DNA from: HGM11412 sp045536025
GTDB taxonomy: Bacteria; Bacillota; Clostridia; Christensenellales; Borkfalkiaceae
Length of the DNA stretch: 10,206 bases
Assembly (NCBI GenBank): GCA_045536025.1
Contig: JAZSMT010000001.1
Location: 1 to 10,206 of the forward strand
Direction of reading: 5' to 3'
The notes beneath the pieces are model-generated. The model was not told the DNA's origin. It ran no database searches and saw nothing but the letters and a program-made list of their open reading frames with translations. Made by a program: the position numbers and the translations under genes. Shown piece by piece: positions 1 to 7,418 of this stretch (positions within the stretch are counted from its first letter, which is position 1; every line of letters starts with the position of its first letter).

Positions 1-51
1 TAATTTTGATTATTTAGTTTAGTTTAAATTAATTTAAGAAATTATTAAAAA

Positions 52-101
52 TTGTTTCAAAAATTAAAATTATAGTGTATAATATTAATTAATATTATAA
101 T
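52..101 (+). promoter_or_regulatory. Probable promoter of the ten-gene run
   Basis: A consensus -10 hexamer TATAAT lies at 78-83. The -35 side is poor: TTTCAA at 55-60 gives a 17-bp spacer but matches TTGACA at only three positions, and TTGTTT at 52-57 would need a 20-bp spacer. A start of transcription near 90 would leave a leader of about 27 nt before the ATG at 117. A second TATAAT occurs at 96-101, but it would start transcription almost at the ribosome site. Any long AT-only stretch yields such hexamers by chance. The position, in the only non-coding stretch over 15 nt in the window and just before the first gene, is the main support. Confidence 0.5.
78..99. repeat. Perfect 22-bp AT-only palindrome over the -10 region
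   Basis: The half-site TATAATATTAA (78-88) is followed directly by its reverse complement (89-99) with no spacer and no mismatch; the pairing breaks at 77/100 (G versus A). The left arm contains the candidate -10 hexamer. A dyad placed here could be an operator for a dimeric repressor. It has no G or C, so it would be a weak hairpin in RNA and is not a terminator. Chance palindromes are commoner in AT-only sequence. Confidence 0.55.
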
Positions 102-116
102 ATAACGAAGAAATTT

Positions 117-1775
117 ATGGCAAACAAAATACTAACCCCAAATACGCTTTGGAATAAATTTAACGATAACCTTTCGCTTAACGAAACGACTATGCTAAGT
201 GAAACGATAGGTAACGCCGTGTTTAACTACGTTTACTTTTCAGGAAGAAACGTAGACGTTTCGCGTGTTCGAATTTACGGTATTTATGCAGAGCAAAAGA
301 ACGTTAAGGCAAATACTATCGTAATTTTGCCGAACGTATCAAGTGGGGTTGACGTTGACTTAATTACCCATTTTGCAAATCGTGGCTATAACGTTTTGTC
401 TGTAGATTTAGCAGGTCAGCGAGAGGGCGTTTCTGATTACACCGTTTATCCCGATAAAATTTCTTACGCAAATTATAAAGATTCTAGTTCGACTTTTAAT
501 TACGTAGAAAGTAGTGCAAAAGAAACTTGTTGGTACGAGTGGTGTGCAGTTGCTAGATACGCAGTATCTTTTGCTAAATCTAAATCGCCAACTGCCAAAA
601 TAGGCGTGCTTGGAATTAAACACGGTGCTAACGTTGCTTGGCAATTAACCGCAGTTGATACTAGGGTAAACGCATCTGCGTTTATTTCGGGGGCTGGCTG
701 GCTTGCTTATAAGGACGTGTTTAAGTATTCTGGTGAAGATATTAAGCTTGACGACGAGCGCTGTAGATATATAGCCGGTATTGACGCGCACACATACGCT
801 CAACACGTAAAAGTTCCCGTATTTTTTGCTACGACTACTAATAACGATGAATTTGACGTTGATAGATCGGTTGATACCTTACAACGCGTTGATAATCAAA
901 ACAAGTGTTGGCATAATTTCGTTAGTGCATCTAAGGACGTGCTTGACAGAAATTCGTTAACTGACATTGAATTGTTTTTTGATAAATTTATTGCAAACAA
1001 GCGTGTAAAAATTCCCACAATTCCTAAAATTTCGGCTGAAATTGATGGTGAAGAGGTTAAATATTACGTTGAAGTTTCTAATCCTGACGACGTCGTTTCA
1101 GTAAAGGTTTACGCAAGCAGTAACGATTTAAATCCTGCTGAAAGAGTTTGGTTTTTACTCACTGAACCGCTTTCGCGCAAAAATGGCGAATACCTTTTTA
1201 AGCGTAGGGTTTACGGTAAGGTTGATTTTGAAATATCGTATGCCGTAGTTAAATATCAAAGCGGTATTACGCTTAGTTCAAAGTTTAATTATCAAAACTT
1301 TAACGTTTATTCTAACTCTAAGATTCCTAGCGTTATATTTAGCTCGTCTAAAATGGTGAGTAATTTTATCGTAAAAGAGGTAAAAACTAAGCTACTTGGC
1401 GACGTTTTTTCAATTAATAAGCTATACGATTTTGTTAAAGGACCGTGTGGCATCGTTGGCGTGTCGACTAAAAATATTTTAATTAGTTATTCAATTAAAA
1501 AGTTTGCAGACGCGTTAAATTATAACTCTTTTATAAAATTTGATGCATTTACTGGCGTTCCCGATAATTTAACTATCGTTTTATCTTCAAAAAACGGAAA
1601 CGAATATTTTATATCAGTAGCTTTAGACGGTAGTGACGGCTGGTCGAATTTTACTATACCTTTTTCGGAATTTAAGACCAAAGAAGGTATGCCTCTTAAA
1701 AAATTCGGCGAAATTTATTGTATGACGGTATATTCAATGGGCTCGGTTATTGTTAATAACTTTTTAATTTTGTAA
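117..1775 (+). CDS. Alpha/beta-hydrolase-like protein with beta-rich C-terminal region, nucleophile substituted
   Basis: I do not recognise a named gene. Residues about 65-292 read as an alpha/beta-hydrolase fold: strand TIVILPN (67-73), helix then RGYNVLSVDLAGQ (89-101), an elbow-like strand-turn-helix IGVLGIKHGANVAW (162-175), and a late strand VKVPVFFATTTNNDEFD (231-247). The elbow reads G-I-K-H-G (166-170) where active members have G-x-S-x-G, so Lys168 sits at the nucleophile position. I also see no His in the usual place near 268-290. Residues about 305-395 look like a beta-sandwich. Residues about 410-552 resemble a carbohydrate-binding jelly roll, with DGWSNFTIPFSEF at 507-519 and a hydrophobic last strand. 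There is no signal peptide or TM segment, so it should be cytosolic. The start at 117 has only a weak GAAG (107-110) six bases upstream. It is the first gene of the run and its codon habits match its neighbours, so recent transfer is unlikely. A binding or structural role is inference. Confidence 0.8.
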   Translation: MANKILTPNTLWNKFNDNLSLNETTMLSETIGNAVFNYVYFSGRNVDVSRVRIYGIYAEQKNVKANTIVILPNVSSGVDVDLITHFANRGYNVLSVDLAGQREGVSDYTVYPDKISYANYKDSSSTFNYVESSAKETCWYEWCAVARYAVSFAKSKSPTAKIGVLGIKHGANVAWQLTAVDTRVNASAFISGAGWLAYKDVFKYSGEDIKLDDERCRYIAGIDAHTYAQHVKVPVFFATTTNNDEFDVDRSVDTLQRVDNQNKCWHNFVSASKDVLDRNSLTDIELFFDKFIANKRVKIPTIPKISAEIDGEEVKYYVEVSNPDDVVSVKVYASSNDLNPAERVWFLLTEPLSRKNGEYLFKRRVYGKVDFEISYAVVKYQSGITLSSKFNYQNFNVYSNSKIPSVIFSSSKMVSNFIVKEVKTKLLGDVFSINKLYDFVKGPCGIVGVSTKNILISYSIKKFADALNYNSFIKFDAFTGVPDNLTIVLSSKNGNEYFISVALDGSDGWSNFTIPFSEFKTKEGMPLKKFGEIYCMTVYSMGSVIVNNFLIL

Positions 1776-1780
1776 GGTGG
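1774..1780 (+). promoter_or_regulatory. SD site deciding the DUF951 start
   Basis: AAGGTGG overlaps the preceding stop codon (1773-1775). Its AGGTG core (1775-1779) pairs with the CACCU of the 16S 3' end and lies three bases before ATG 1783. The alternative GTG at 1777 sits inside this site and has no SD of its own. Confidence 0.65.
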
Positions 1781-1782
1781 AT

Positions 1783-1962
1783 ATGGCGGTAAATATCGGT
1801 GATAAAATAATAACAAAAAAAGCACACCCGTGTGGTTCGTCTGAGTGGACGGTAATTAGAATAAATACTAATATTAAAATAAAATGTTTAGGCTGTGGCA
1901 GAGTCGTTATGTTGGCTCTTTCAGAGTTTAACAAGCGCCTTAAAAGTATTGTTGAGGACTAA
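1783..1962 (+). CDS. DUF951 family small protein, possible zinc ribbon
   Basis: This 59-aa protein matches the DUF951 pattern: an N-terminal GDKIITKKAHPCG block (residues 6-18), a central Trp (W22, in SSEWTVIR), then IKIKCLGCGRVVML (31-44) and a basic C-terminal helix. Cys17, Cys35 and Cys38, perhaps with His15, could bind a metal, as expected of a small zinc-ribbon fold; that is inference. Family members are widespread in Bacillota, and their function is not established. It begins seven bases after the previous stop and ends one base before lepB, whose SD lies inside its last codons. The GTG at 1777 would add two residues (M-D), but ATG 1783 has the better-placed SD and the more family-like start. 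Confidence 0.88.
   Translation: MAVNIGDKIITKKAHPCGSSEWTVIRINTNIKIKCLGCGRVVMLALSEFNKRLKSIVED
1954..1958 (+). promoter_or_regulatory. SD site deciding the lepB start
   Basis: GAGGA within the last codons of the DUF951 gene lies five bases before ATG 1964. This supports 1964 over the upstream in-frame ATG at 1895, which would overlap the DUF951 gene by 68 nt. Confidence 0.7.
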
Positions 1963-1963
1963 A

Positions 1964-2536
1964 ATGCAGGGTAGTTTGCTTAATAACAAAGAAAATAAAG
2001 AGGGTATTGGCGTTTACGTAATAATTTTCCTCCTCTTATTCTTCTTTTTTACACTTTTTAATAATTTTTACATGATTGTAAGAGTTGATGGTGATTCGAT
2101 GAATTACACCCTTACTGACGGTGACGTTTTGTTTGTTGATAAAACGAGTGATGTACGTAGAGGGGACGTTGTGGTTTTCGATATGCCTTACGCTAAGCTT
2201 ATTAAAAGGGTGATTGCAATAGAGGGTGACGAAATTTATTCTGAAAACGGTATACTCTATCTTAAGAAAGCAGGAGAAGAGGAGTTCGTTGCTTTAAGCG
2301 AAATTTACTCTAAAGGCGACACGATAAACGTTGAACGAACGATTGTGGATAGTGGCAAGGTTTTCGTTCTTGGCGATAATAGAATTAACAGTCAAGACAG
2401 TAGATTTTTCGGCTGTATTTCACTTGATAGCGTTAACGGCGTTGTAGACGTTAACGCAATAAAAAATAAAGGCGTTTCAACATTTTTACTCAGTTGGGCG
2501 TTTGATTTAAATGAATTTTTCGGTAGGCTTTTATGA
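1964..2536 (+). CDS. lepB: Signal peptidase I
   Basis: This 190-aa membrane serine protease (family S26) would remove signal peptides from exported proteins on the outer face of the membrane. A single N-terminal TM helix spans about 17-36. Family boxes follow in order: GDSMNYTL (43-50) with nucleophile Ser45; the RGDVVVF block (66-72); LIKRVIAIEGD (79-89) with general-base Lys81; and GDNRINSQDSR (137-147). All catalytic elements are present and the length is normal for Gram-positive single-spanning enzymes. A moderately hydrophobic tail (172-186) is too short to call a second TM segment. Translation from 1895 is possible on paper but would prepend 23 residues read out of the DUF951 gene in another frame. 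The end overlaps the next start by four bases (ATGA), which suggests translational coupling. Confidence 0.95.
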   Translation: MQGSLLNNKENKEGIGVYVIIFLLLFFFFTLFNNFYMIVRVDGDSMNYTLTDGDVLFVDKTSDVRRGDVVVFDMPYAKLIKRVIAIEGDEIYSENGILYLKKAGEEEFVALSEIYSKGDTINVERTIVDSGKVFVLGDNRINSQDSRFFGCISLDSVNGVVDVNAIKNKGVSTFLLSWAFDLNEFFGRLL

Positions 2537-3039
2537 CGGAACTTTACTTAGAGTCACACTATGATAAAATTAAAAAACAAAAACGCAATTTATTAATCTC
2601 TTATTTTGTAGCATTAGGCGTTTTCCTTGCAATAGTGGCTACAATTATGATTATATATGCAAACGAGCCGTACGGAACTCAACTTAGAACTCCGTTTTTA
2701 ATAGTGCTTATCGTTATTAGCGTTACTTTCGTTATATATTCGTTCATATTCTTTTCTATATGTTACGGACGAATTAAAAAATACGAATATTACTTATATT
2801 TTGCGGTTTTTGGTAAACACGAAATTATTAAAGCAACCGTTATTGATATAGATAATTCGGTTAAAGATGTTGGAGGAGTTGATTTTTATTCTTTCACAGC
2901 TTTAGTTTGGTCGGATATTAAAAACGATTACGTTAATCGGTTAATATACGTTGATTGCGAGCTTGATTTTAGCGTTAACGTTAACGAGGTTTTAACTTTA
3001 AAGGTTAATTCAAGCTATCTCGTTGGGTATGAAAGGTGA
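2533..3039 (+). CDS. Two-TM membrane protein, unknown function
   Basis: I do not recognise this 168-aa protein. It has a basic N-terminus (KIKKQKR, 12-18), then two hydrophobic helices at about 19-43 and 55-79, joined by a short polar loop with YANEPYGTQLRTP (42-54). A basic KK stretch (82-83) follows, then a C-terminal domain of about 85 residues that looks beta-rich. By the positive-inside rule, both termini should be cytoplasmic. There are no Cys pairs, protease motifs or lipobox. It starts by ATGA overlap with lepB, with GGTAGG at 2522-2527 as a plausible SD, and its stop codon lies inside the SD of pepF. Coupling to lepB and pepF hints at a membrane or export-related role, but nothing in the protein itself shows that. 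Confidence 0.8.
   Translation: MTELYLESHYDKIKKQKRNLLISYFVALGVFLAIVATIMIIYANEPYGTQLRTPFLIVLIVISVTFVIYSFIFFSICYGRIKKYEYYLYFAVFGKHEIIKATVIDIDNSVKDVGGVDFYSFTALVWSDIKNDYVNRLIYVDCELDFSVNVNEVLTLKVNSSYLVGYER
3032..3039 (+). promoter_or_regulatory. SD site deciding the pepF start
   Basis: AAAGGTGA contains the stop codon of the previous gene (TGA 3037-3039) and lies four bases before ATG 3044. The upstream in-frame TTG 3023 and ATG 3029 have no comparable site. Confidence 0.7.
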
Positions 3040-3043
3040 GTTT

Positions 3044-4813
3044 ATGAAACGAAGTGATATAGATATTAAATACAAGTGGAACGTGGACGAGATTATTTCG
3101 TCTAAAGAAGAGTTTGTTTCACGTATCAAAAAAGTTAATAAGCAAATAGATTTTACTGCTTTTAAAGGTAAGCTTAACAACGTTGATACAGTTTATAATT
3201 GCTTTTATAAAATGTATGAAATCGTTGGAGAAATTGAGTTATTATCAGTATATTCAATGATGAAGCGCGACGAAAACGGTGCAGACCCTGATGCAAATGA
3301 AATGGCTTGCCTTATAGAAGAGGTATGCGTTAATTTTTCGTCAGCCGTATCTTTTATAGAGCCTGAATTATCTAAACTTGGAAGTGAAAAATTAAGCGAG
3401 CTTTATCAAGATAATAAACTTAAAGATTACGACCTAGATATTAAAAGGGTAATAGACTTTTTGCCCCACGTTTTATCAGAAGAAACTGAAATGGTATTGT
3501 CGCTTGGCGGTAAGGTTTACGGTGGTTATGACGATGCGTTTTCAATGCTTGATAACGTCGATTTAGACTTTCCTACCGTTAACGTTGACGGTAAAAAAGT
3601 TAAGGTTACGCACGCAACGTACTCGCTATTAATGCAAAATCCTAATCCTTTAGTTAGGCGCAGGGTGTTTAAGGCGTATTACAACGCCTATAATAAAGTT
3701 TTAAACACCATAACCGCGCTTTACAAAGGCAACGTTGATAAAGACGTGTTTTTGTCAAAAGTTCGAAAATTTTCCTCTTCGCTCGCTCGGGCGTTACACT
3801 CTGAAGAAGTTGACGTTTGCGTATACGACAGTTTAATTTCTTCCGTTCATAAAGCGCTACCTCTTCTTCATAGGTATATTTCGCTTAGAGGGGCAATTCT
3901 TAACAAGAAACTTCATATGTACGACTTGTACGTTCCACTTACTGAAAACACCGAATTAAAACTTGATTATGAAGAGGCGTTTAATTTGGTGCTTGACGGG
4001 TTAGGTCCCTTAGGTAGCGACTATAAAAATCTTTTATTAAGAGCTAAAAACGAACGCTGGATTGACGTTTATGAAAATGACGGAAAGCGTAGTGGTGCGT
4101 ACAGCGTAAGCGTATATAACGTTAAGCACCCTTACGTTTTACTAAACCACAATAAAACTACTCACAGCGTATTTACGATAGCGCACGAATTAGGGCACGC
4201 TATTCACTCGTATTTTTCTAACAATACTCAGCCTCAATCTAAAGCTGATTATAAGATATTCGTTGCAGAGGTTGCCTCTACCGTAAACGAAGTTTTACTC
4301 GTTAAATATCTTATAAAAAATGCAAAAAGTGATAAAGAAAAGAAATATTTCTTATCGTACTATCTCGATATGATAAGAACAACGCTTTTTAGACAAACGA
4401 TGTTTTCAGAATTTGAGCAAATTGCTCATTATATCGCAGAAAAGGGTGAGCCGTTTACGAAAGATAGGCTTAATGCAATATATCTTAAGCTCAACAAAAA
4501 ATATTACGGCAAAGACGTCGTTTTCGATAGTGAAATTTCGTTTGAATGGGCGAGAATACCGCATTTTTACAGGGCGTTTTACGTTTATAAGTATGCAACG
4601 GGCATTATAAGCGCCATTGCAATAGCCGAAAGAATACTTGGTGGCGGAGAAAGGGAACTTAAAGAGTATTTTAACTTTTTATCTTCGGGTTGTTCGGATA
4701 AACCCACCGAGCTTTTAAAGCTCACGAGTGTTGACCTTATAAGCGGTGACACTATGAAACTTGCCTTTAAATCGTTTGAAGAGGCACTTACTGAATTTGA
4801 AAAATTAATTTAA
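3044..4813 (+). CDS. pepF: Oligoendopeptidase F (M3B metallopeptidase)
   Basis: This 589-aa zinc endopeptidase of the M3B family would cleave short peptides, roughly 7 to 17 residues in characterised members, in the cytoplasm. The N-terminal helical region opens with the family-like YKWNVDEIISSKEEF (10-24). The catalytic core carries HELGH (381-385): His381 and His385 bind zinc and Glu382 is the base. The third ligand is Glu409 in FVAEVASTVNE (406-416). A further family block, WARIPHFYRAFYVYKYATG (502-520), shapes the substrate cleft. Length is normal and all catalytic residues are present. I chose ATG 3044 because it has the SD; an upstream start would overlap the membrane-protein gene. No signal peptide is present. 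It sits 11 nt before dnaB. In some Bacillota, PepF degrades signal peptides or regulatory peptides, which would fit the nearby lepB, but that link is inference. Confidence 0.95.
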   Translation: MKRSDIDIKYKWNVDEIISSKEEFVSRIKKVNKQIDFTAFKGKLNNVDTVYNCFYKMYEIVGEIELLSVYSMMKRDENGADPDANEMACLIEEVCVNFSSAVSFIEPELSKLGSEKLSELYQDNKLKDYDLDIKRVIDFLPHVLSEETEMVLSLGGKVYGGYDDAFSMLDNVDLDFPTVNVDGKKVKVTHATYSLLMQNPNPLVRRRVFKAYYNAYNKVLNTITALYKGNVDKDVFLSKVRKFSSSLARALHSEEVDVCVYDSLISSVHKALPLLHRYISLRGAILNKKLHMYDLYVPLTENTELKLDYEEAFNLVLDGLGPLGSDYKNLLLRAKNERWIDVYENDGKRSGAYSVSVYNVKHPYVLLNHNKTTHSVFTIAHELGHAIHSYFSNNTQPQSKADYKIFVAEVASTVNEVLLVKYLIKNAKSDKEKKYFLSYYLDMIRTTLFRQTMFSEFEQIAHYIAEKGEPFTKDRLNAIYLKLNKKYYGKDVVFDSEISFEWARIPHFYRAFYVYKYATGIISAIAIAERILGGGERELKEYFNFLSSGCSDKPTELLKLTSVDLISGDTMKLAFKSFEEALTEFEKLI

Positions 4814-4824
4814 GGATAATAATT

Positions 4825-6372
4825 ATGGCACAACAAGCAAATAACGCGCTTCCTTATTCGTTGGAAGCTGAACAAAGTTTACTCGGCTCAATTTTAATTG
4901 ACGGTGAAGCTCAATTTGAAATTGCAAGTAAGGTAAAAATTGAAGACTTTTACGTTGAGGCGCACAAGAATATATTCCGCGCAATTATGGGTGTTTTTTC
5001 AGATGCTAAACCGGTTGATTTAGTAACGCTGATAGACGTTTTGAGTAAAACTCCGTCTATAAAATACGATAAAAAAGAAAGTTCTAATGCCGAACTTATT
5101 GCAAATGCTGAAAAAAAATCAATGCTTGAAAAGGTTGGTGGAATAGAGTATCTTACCGAACTTTCACGAGTAACGCCGTCAGCAGCAAATTACGAATATT
5201 ATCTTGAAATCGTTAAGCGTGACAGCGTGCTTCGAAAGCTTATTAAGTGTTCGGATGCTATATATAAAGACGCAAAGTCGAGCGATAACGGCTCGAAGTC
5301 GCTTGCGTATGCTGAAAAACTTATCTACGATATATCCGAAGAACTTGACACCTCTTCGCTTACAGACGTTAACGAAAACGTTGACGACGTATTACAAACT
5401 TTTCAAAAAATCCAAAGTGATAAAAACTATTTACAGGGTTTGCATACCGGTTTTACCGCGCTTGACGATTTAACTAACGGTTTACATAAAGGTAATCTTA
5501 TTATCTTGGCTGCACGTCCCTCCGTTGGTAAAACTACGCTTGCTATGAACGTAGTTGAAAACGTAGCTGTTCGCCACAACGCCGTATGTGCCGTGTTTGC
5601 GCTTGAAATGACTAAAGCTGAGCTTACCGAGCGTATGCTTTGCTCGATAGGCGGTGTAAGCGCTCAAAGGGCTAAAAAGGGTAAACTTGATTCTGACGAG
5701 TGGAAAAAGCTTTGGGACGCTCAAAAGATACTTAATAAAACTAAAATTTTCATTGACGATACTTCAATGACGACTATTCCCGATATTTTAAGTAAATGCC
5801 GTAGACTTAAAAGTTTGCAAGGGGGTAAGCTTGATTTAATCGTAGTTGACCATATTCAGCTTATGAACGCAGTTAAGTCAAACGATAGTAGACAGGCTGA
5901 GATTACTGAAATTTCACGCGGGCTAAAAATGATTGCTAAGGAACTTGAAGTTCCCGTTATTGCCCTTTCACAGCTTAACCGTGCCTCTGAAACTGGTAAG
6001 CGTAGGCCACAACTATCAGACCTTAGGGAATCAGGTGCTATAGAGCAAGACGCCGATATCGTAATGTTTATTCATAGACCAGACCGCGCTGGAACTGAAG
6101 ATAACGAAATTAAGCCGTTATCAAGGGCAGAGGCGGAAATTATCCTTGCTAAAAACCGTTCGGGTGCATGCGAGTCGTTTAAGCTCTTCTTCAAGGGCGA
6201 ACAAACAAAGTTTGTTAATATCGTGTATAACGCGCCCGACGAAGCGCCTGCATATATGTCTAAATCAAGCAGTCAGTCAAAGACTGAAGAACCGATTGAC
6301 GACGGTTTTGATCCATCTATTCCGGTTGGTGAACCGCCCGCTGAATCTATTGACGAATCGCTATTTGAGTAA
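4825..6372 (+). CDS. dnaB: Replicative DNA helicase DnaB
   Basis: This 515-aa hexameric helicase unwinds DNA ahead of the replisome. The N-terminal helical domain begins at LPYSLEAEQSLLGSIL (9-24). The RecA-type motor carries Walker A ARPSVGKT (230-237), Glu261 in FALEMTK, Walker B DLIVVDHIQL (337-346), LSQLNRASE (381-389), and RRPQLSDLRESGAIEQDADIV (393-413). KNRSG (443-447) holds the likely arginine finger, Arg445. The N-terminal domain has an extra stretch of about 22 residues at roughly 76-98, between DVL and LEKVGGIEYL, where relatives have a short link. The last 40 residues are acidic and Ser/Pro-rich, and probably disordered. AAGGAT (4812-4817) serves as SD. B. subtilis calls its homologue dnaC. 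No loader, rplI or DHH phosphodiesterase gene lies beside it, unlike a common Bacillota arrangement. Confidence 0.96.
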   Translation: MAQQANNALPYSLEAEQSLLGSILIDGEAQFEIASKVKIEDFYVEAHKNIFRAIMGVFSDAKPVDLVTLIDVLSKTPSIKYDKKESSNAELIANAEKKSMLEKVGGIEYLTELSRVTPSAANYEYYLEIVKRDSVLRKLIKCSDAIYKDAKSSDNGSKSLAYAEKLIYDISEELDTSSLTDVNENVDDVLQTFQKIQSDKNYLQGLHTGFTALDDLTNGLHKGNLIILAARPSVGKTTLAMNVVENVAVRHNAVCAVFALEMTKAELTERMLCSIGGVSAQRAKKGKLDSDEWKKLWDAQKILNKTKIFIDDTSMTTIPDILSKCRRLKSLQGGKLDLIVVDHIQLMNAVKSNDSRQAEITEISRGLKMIAKELEVPVIALSQLNRASETGKRRPQLSDLRESGAIEQDADIVMFIHRPDRAGTEDNEIKPLSRAEAEIILAKNRSGACESFKLFFKGEQTKFVNIVYNAPDEAPAYMSKSSSQSKTEEPIDDGFDPSIPVGEPPAESIDESLFE

Positions 6373-6385
6373 ATATGCTATCACT

Positions 6386-7405
6386 ATGAATACAAAAATA
6401 TTAAAAATTACCGATAGTTCTTTGAAATTGTCGAAAAACTTAATACTTAACGAAGAGCTTGTTGCCTTTCCTACGGAAACGGTTTACGGCTTAGGTGGCT
6501 TGGCAACTAGCGACCTTGCAGTTGAAAGAATTTTTAAAGCTAAAGGTCGTCCAAACGATAATCCTCTAATCGTTCACGTTCATAAAAATTACGACCTTAA
6601 AAGGCTTGTAGAAATTGAATACGATTACGTTTATAATTTGATTGACGCGTTTATGCCAGGGCCTTTAACGTTGGTAATGAAAAATAAAGGCTCAGTATCA
6701 AAATCAGTTACTTGCGGTCTAGATACTTTAGCGGTTAGAATTCCTAATCACGCTGGCTGTCAAGAATTTTTGAAATATCTTGATTTGCCTATTGCGGCTC
6801 CGTCGGCAAACGTTTCAAAACATACAAGCCCCGTTACAGCAGAGCACGTTTACGACGATTTGTGCGGTAAGATTGAAATTATTCTTGACGGCGGTAAGTG
6901 TAGCGGTGGAATTGAGTCAACCGTTTTAGACGTTACCGGTCAAACTCCAGTAATTTTAAGAAGTGGCTTAGTTACCGCTGAAATGATTAAAAGAGTGGTG
7001 GGTAGTTGCGAGTATGCAACGGTAAACGATGGCGAGCCTGTACGTTCACCAGGTATGAAATATACCCATTATACCCCTAAGTGTGCTACCGTTTTATTTG
7101 AAAGAAACGAACTTCCACTTGCACAAAAAATGTATGACGACTGTATTTTAAAAGGTAAAGTTCCCATATTTTTATGCGACGATAAAGTATCTCACAAGCT
7201 GTGCGGAGAAAAGCTTTTGCTTGGAAATACTGGCGAAGAAATAGCTTCAAATTTATATTTTAAGTTGCTTGAGGGAGAAAAAATTGCCGATATTTTAATT
7301 GCCGTTAAAATTAATACGGGAAGTGAGATTGACGTTGGCGTTTTGAATAGGCTGTCTAAAGCTTGTAAGCCTTATGACGGGAGTAATATAATTGATGAAA
7401 TTTAA
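6386..7405 (+). CDS. tsaC: Threonylcarbamoyl-AMP synthase, long Sua5 form
   Basis: This enzyme makes threonylcarbamoyl-AMP from threonine, bicarbonate and ATP, the first step of the t6A37 modification of ANN-decoding tRNAs. The 339-aa form is Sua5-like: a YrdC domain (about 12-200) plus a C-terminal Sua5 domain (about 232-335). Visible YrdC signatures are FPTETVYGLGG (28-38), FKAKGRPNDNPLIVHV (50-65), MPGPLTLVM (90-98), and APSANVSKHTSPV (138-150). The linker SPGMKYTHYTPK (221-232) is typical of Sua5 and closes over the active site. I chose ATG 6386, 13 nt after dnaB, because it gives the family N-terminus; the open frame back to 6146 is read through dnaB and has no homology. No SD is visible before 6386, and a TTG at 6365 has none either, so reinitiation from dnaB may be used. 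The pairing with rpiB downstream is common in Bacillota. It is equivalent to B. subtilis ywlC. Confidence 0.93.
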   Translation: MNTKILKITDSSLKLSKNLILNEELVAFPTETVYGLGGLATSDLAVERIFKAKGRPNDNPLIVHVHKNYDLKRLVEIEYDYVYNLIDAFMPGPLTLVMKNKGSVSKSVTCGLDTLAVRIPNHAGCQEFLKYLDLPIAAPSANVSKHTSPVTAEHVYDDLCGKIEIILDGGKCSGGIESTVLDVTGQTPVILRSGLVTAEMIKRVVGSCEYATVNDGEPVRSPGMKYTHYTPKCATVLFERNELPLAQKMYDDCILKGKVPIFLCDDKVSHKLCGEKLLLGNTGEEIASNLYFKLLEGEKIADILIAVKINTGSEIDVGVLNRLSKACKPYDGSNIIDEI

Positions 7406-7410
7406 GGAGG
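7404..7410 (+). promoter_or_regulatory. Strong SD deciding the rpiB start
   Basis: A full-consensus AAGGAGG begins within the tsaC stop codon (7403-7405) and lies eight bases before ATG 7419. It rules out the upstream in-frame ATGs at 7392 and 7395, which are inside tsaC. Confidence 0.85.
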
Positions 7411-7418
7411 AATTTTAT

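Noticed and set aside
408..644. Minus-strand 78-codon open frame inside the hydrolase-like gene
   Set aside because: It lies wholly within a longer plus-strand gene with coherent fold and codon use, and its product has no recognisable pattern.
2970..2990. Repeated GTTAACG units near the end of the two-TM gene
   Set aside because: They encode Val-Asn repeats in frame, and GTTAAC/AACGTT words recur all over the window because of codon habits; not a separate repeat element.
4413..4610. 65-codon plus-strand frame inside pepF, and a similar 89-codon one at 5204-5473 inside dnaB
   Set aside because: Both are out-of-frame shadows of conserved enzyme sequence.
5482..5724. Minus-strand open frame inside dnaB
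   Set aside because: It is antisense to the Walker A region of a clear DnaB; no SD and no family features.
6146..6385. An 80-codon upstream extension of tsaC
   Set aside because: It is read through the dnaB C-terminus in another frame and is basic and Ser/Arg-rich without homology; the Sua5 family start matches ATG 6386.
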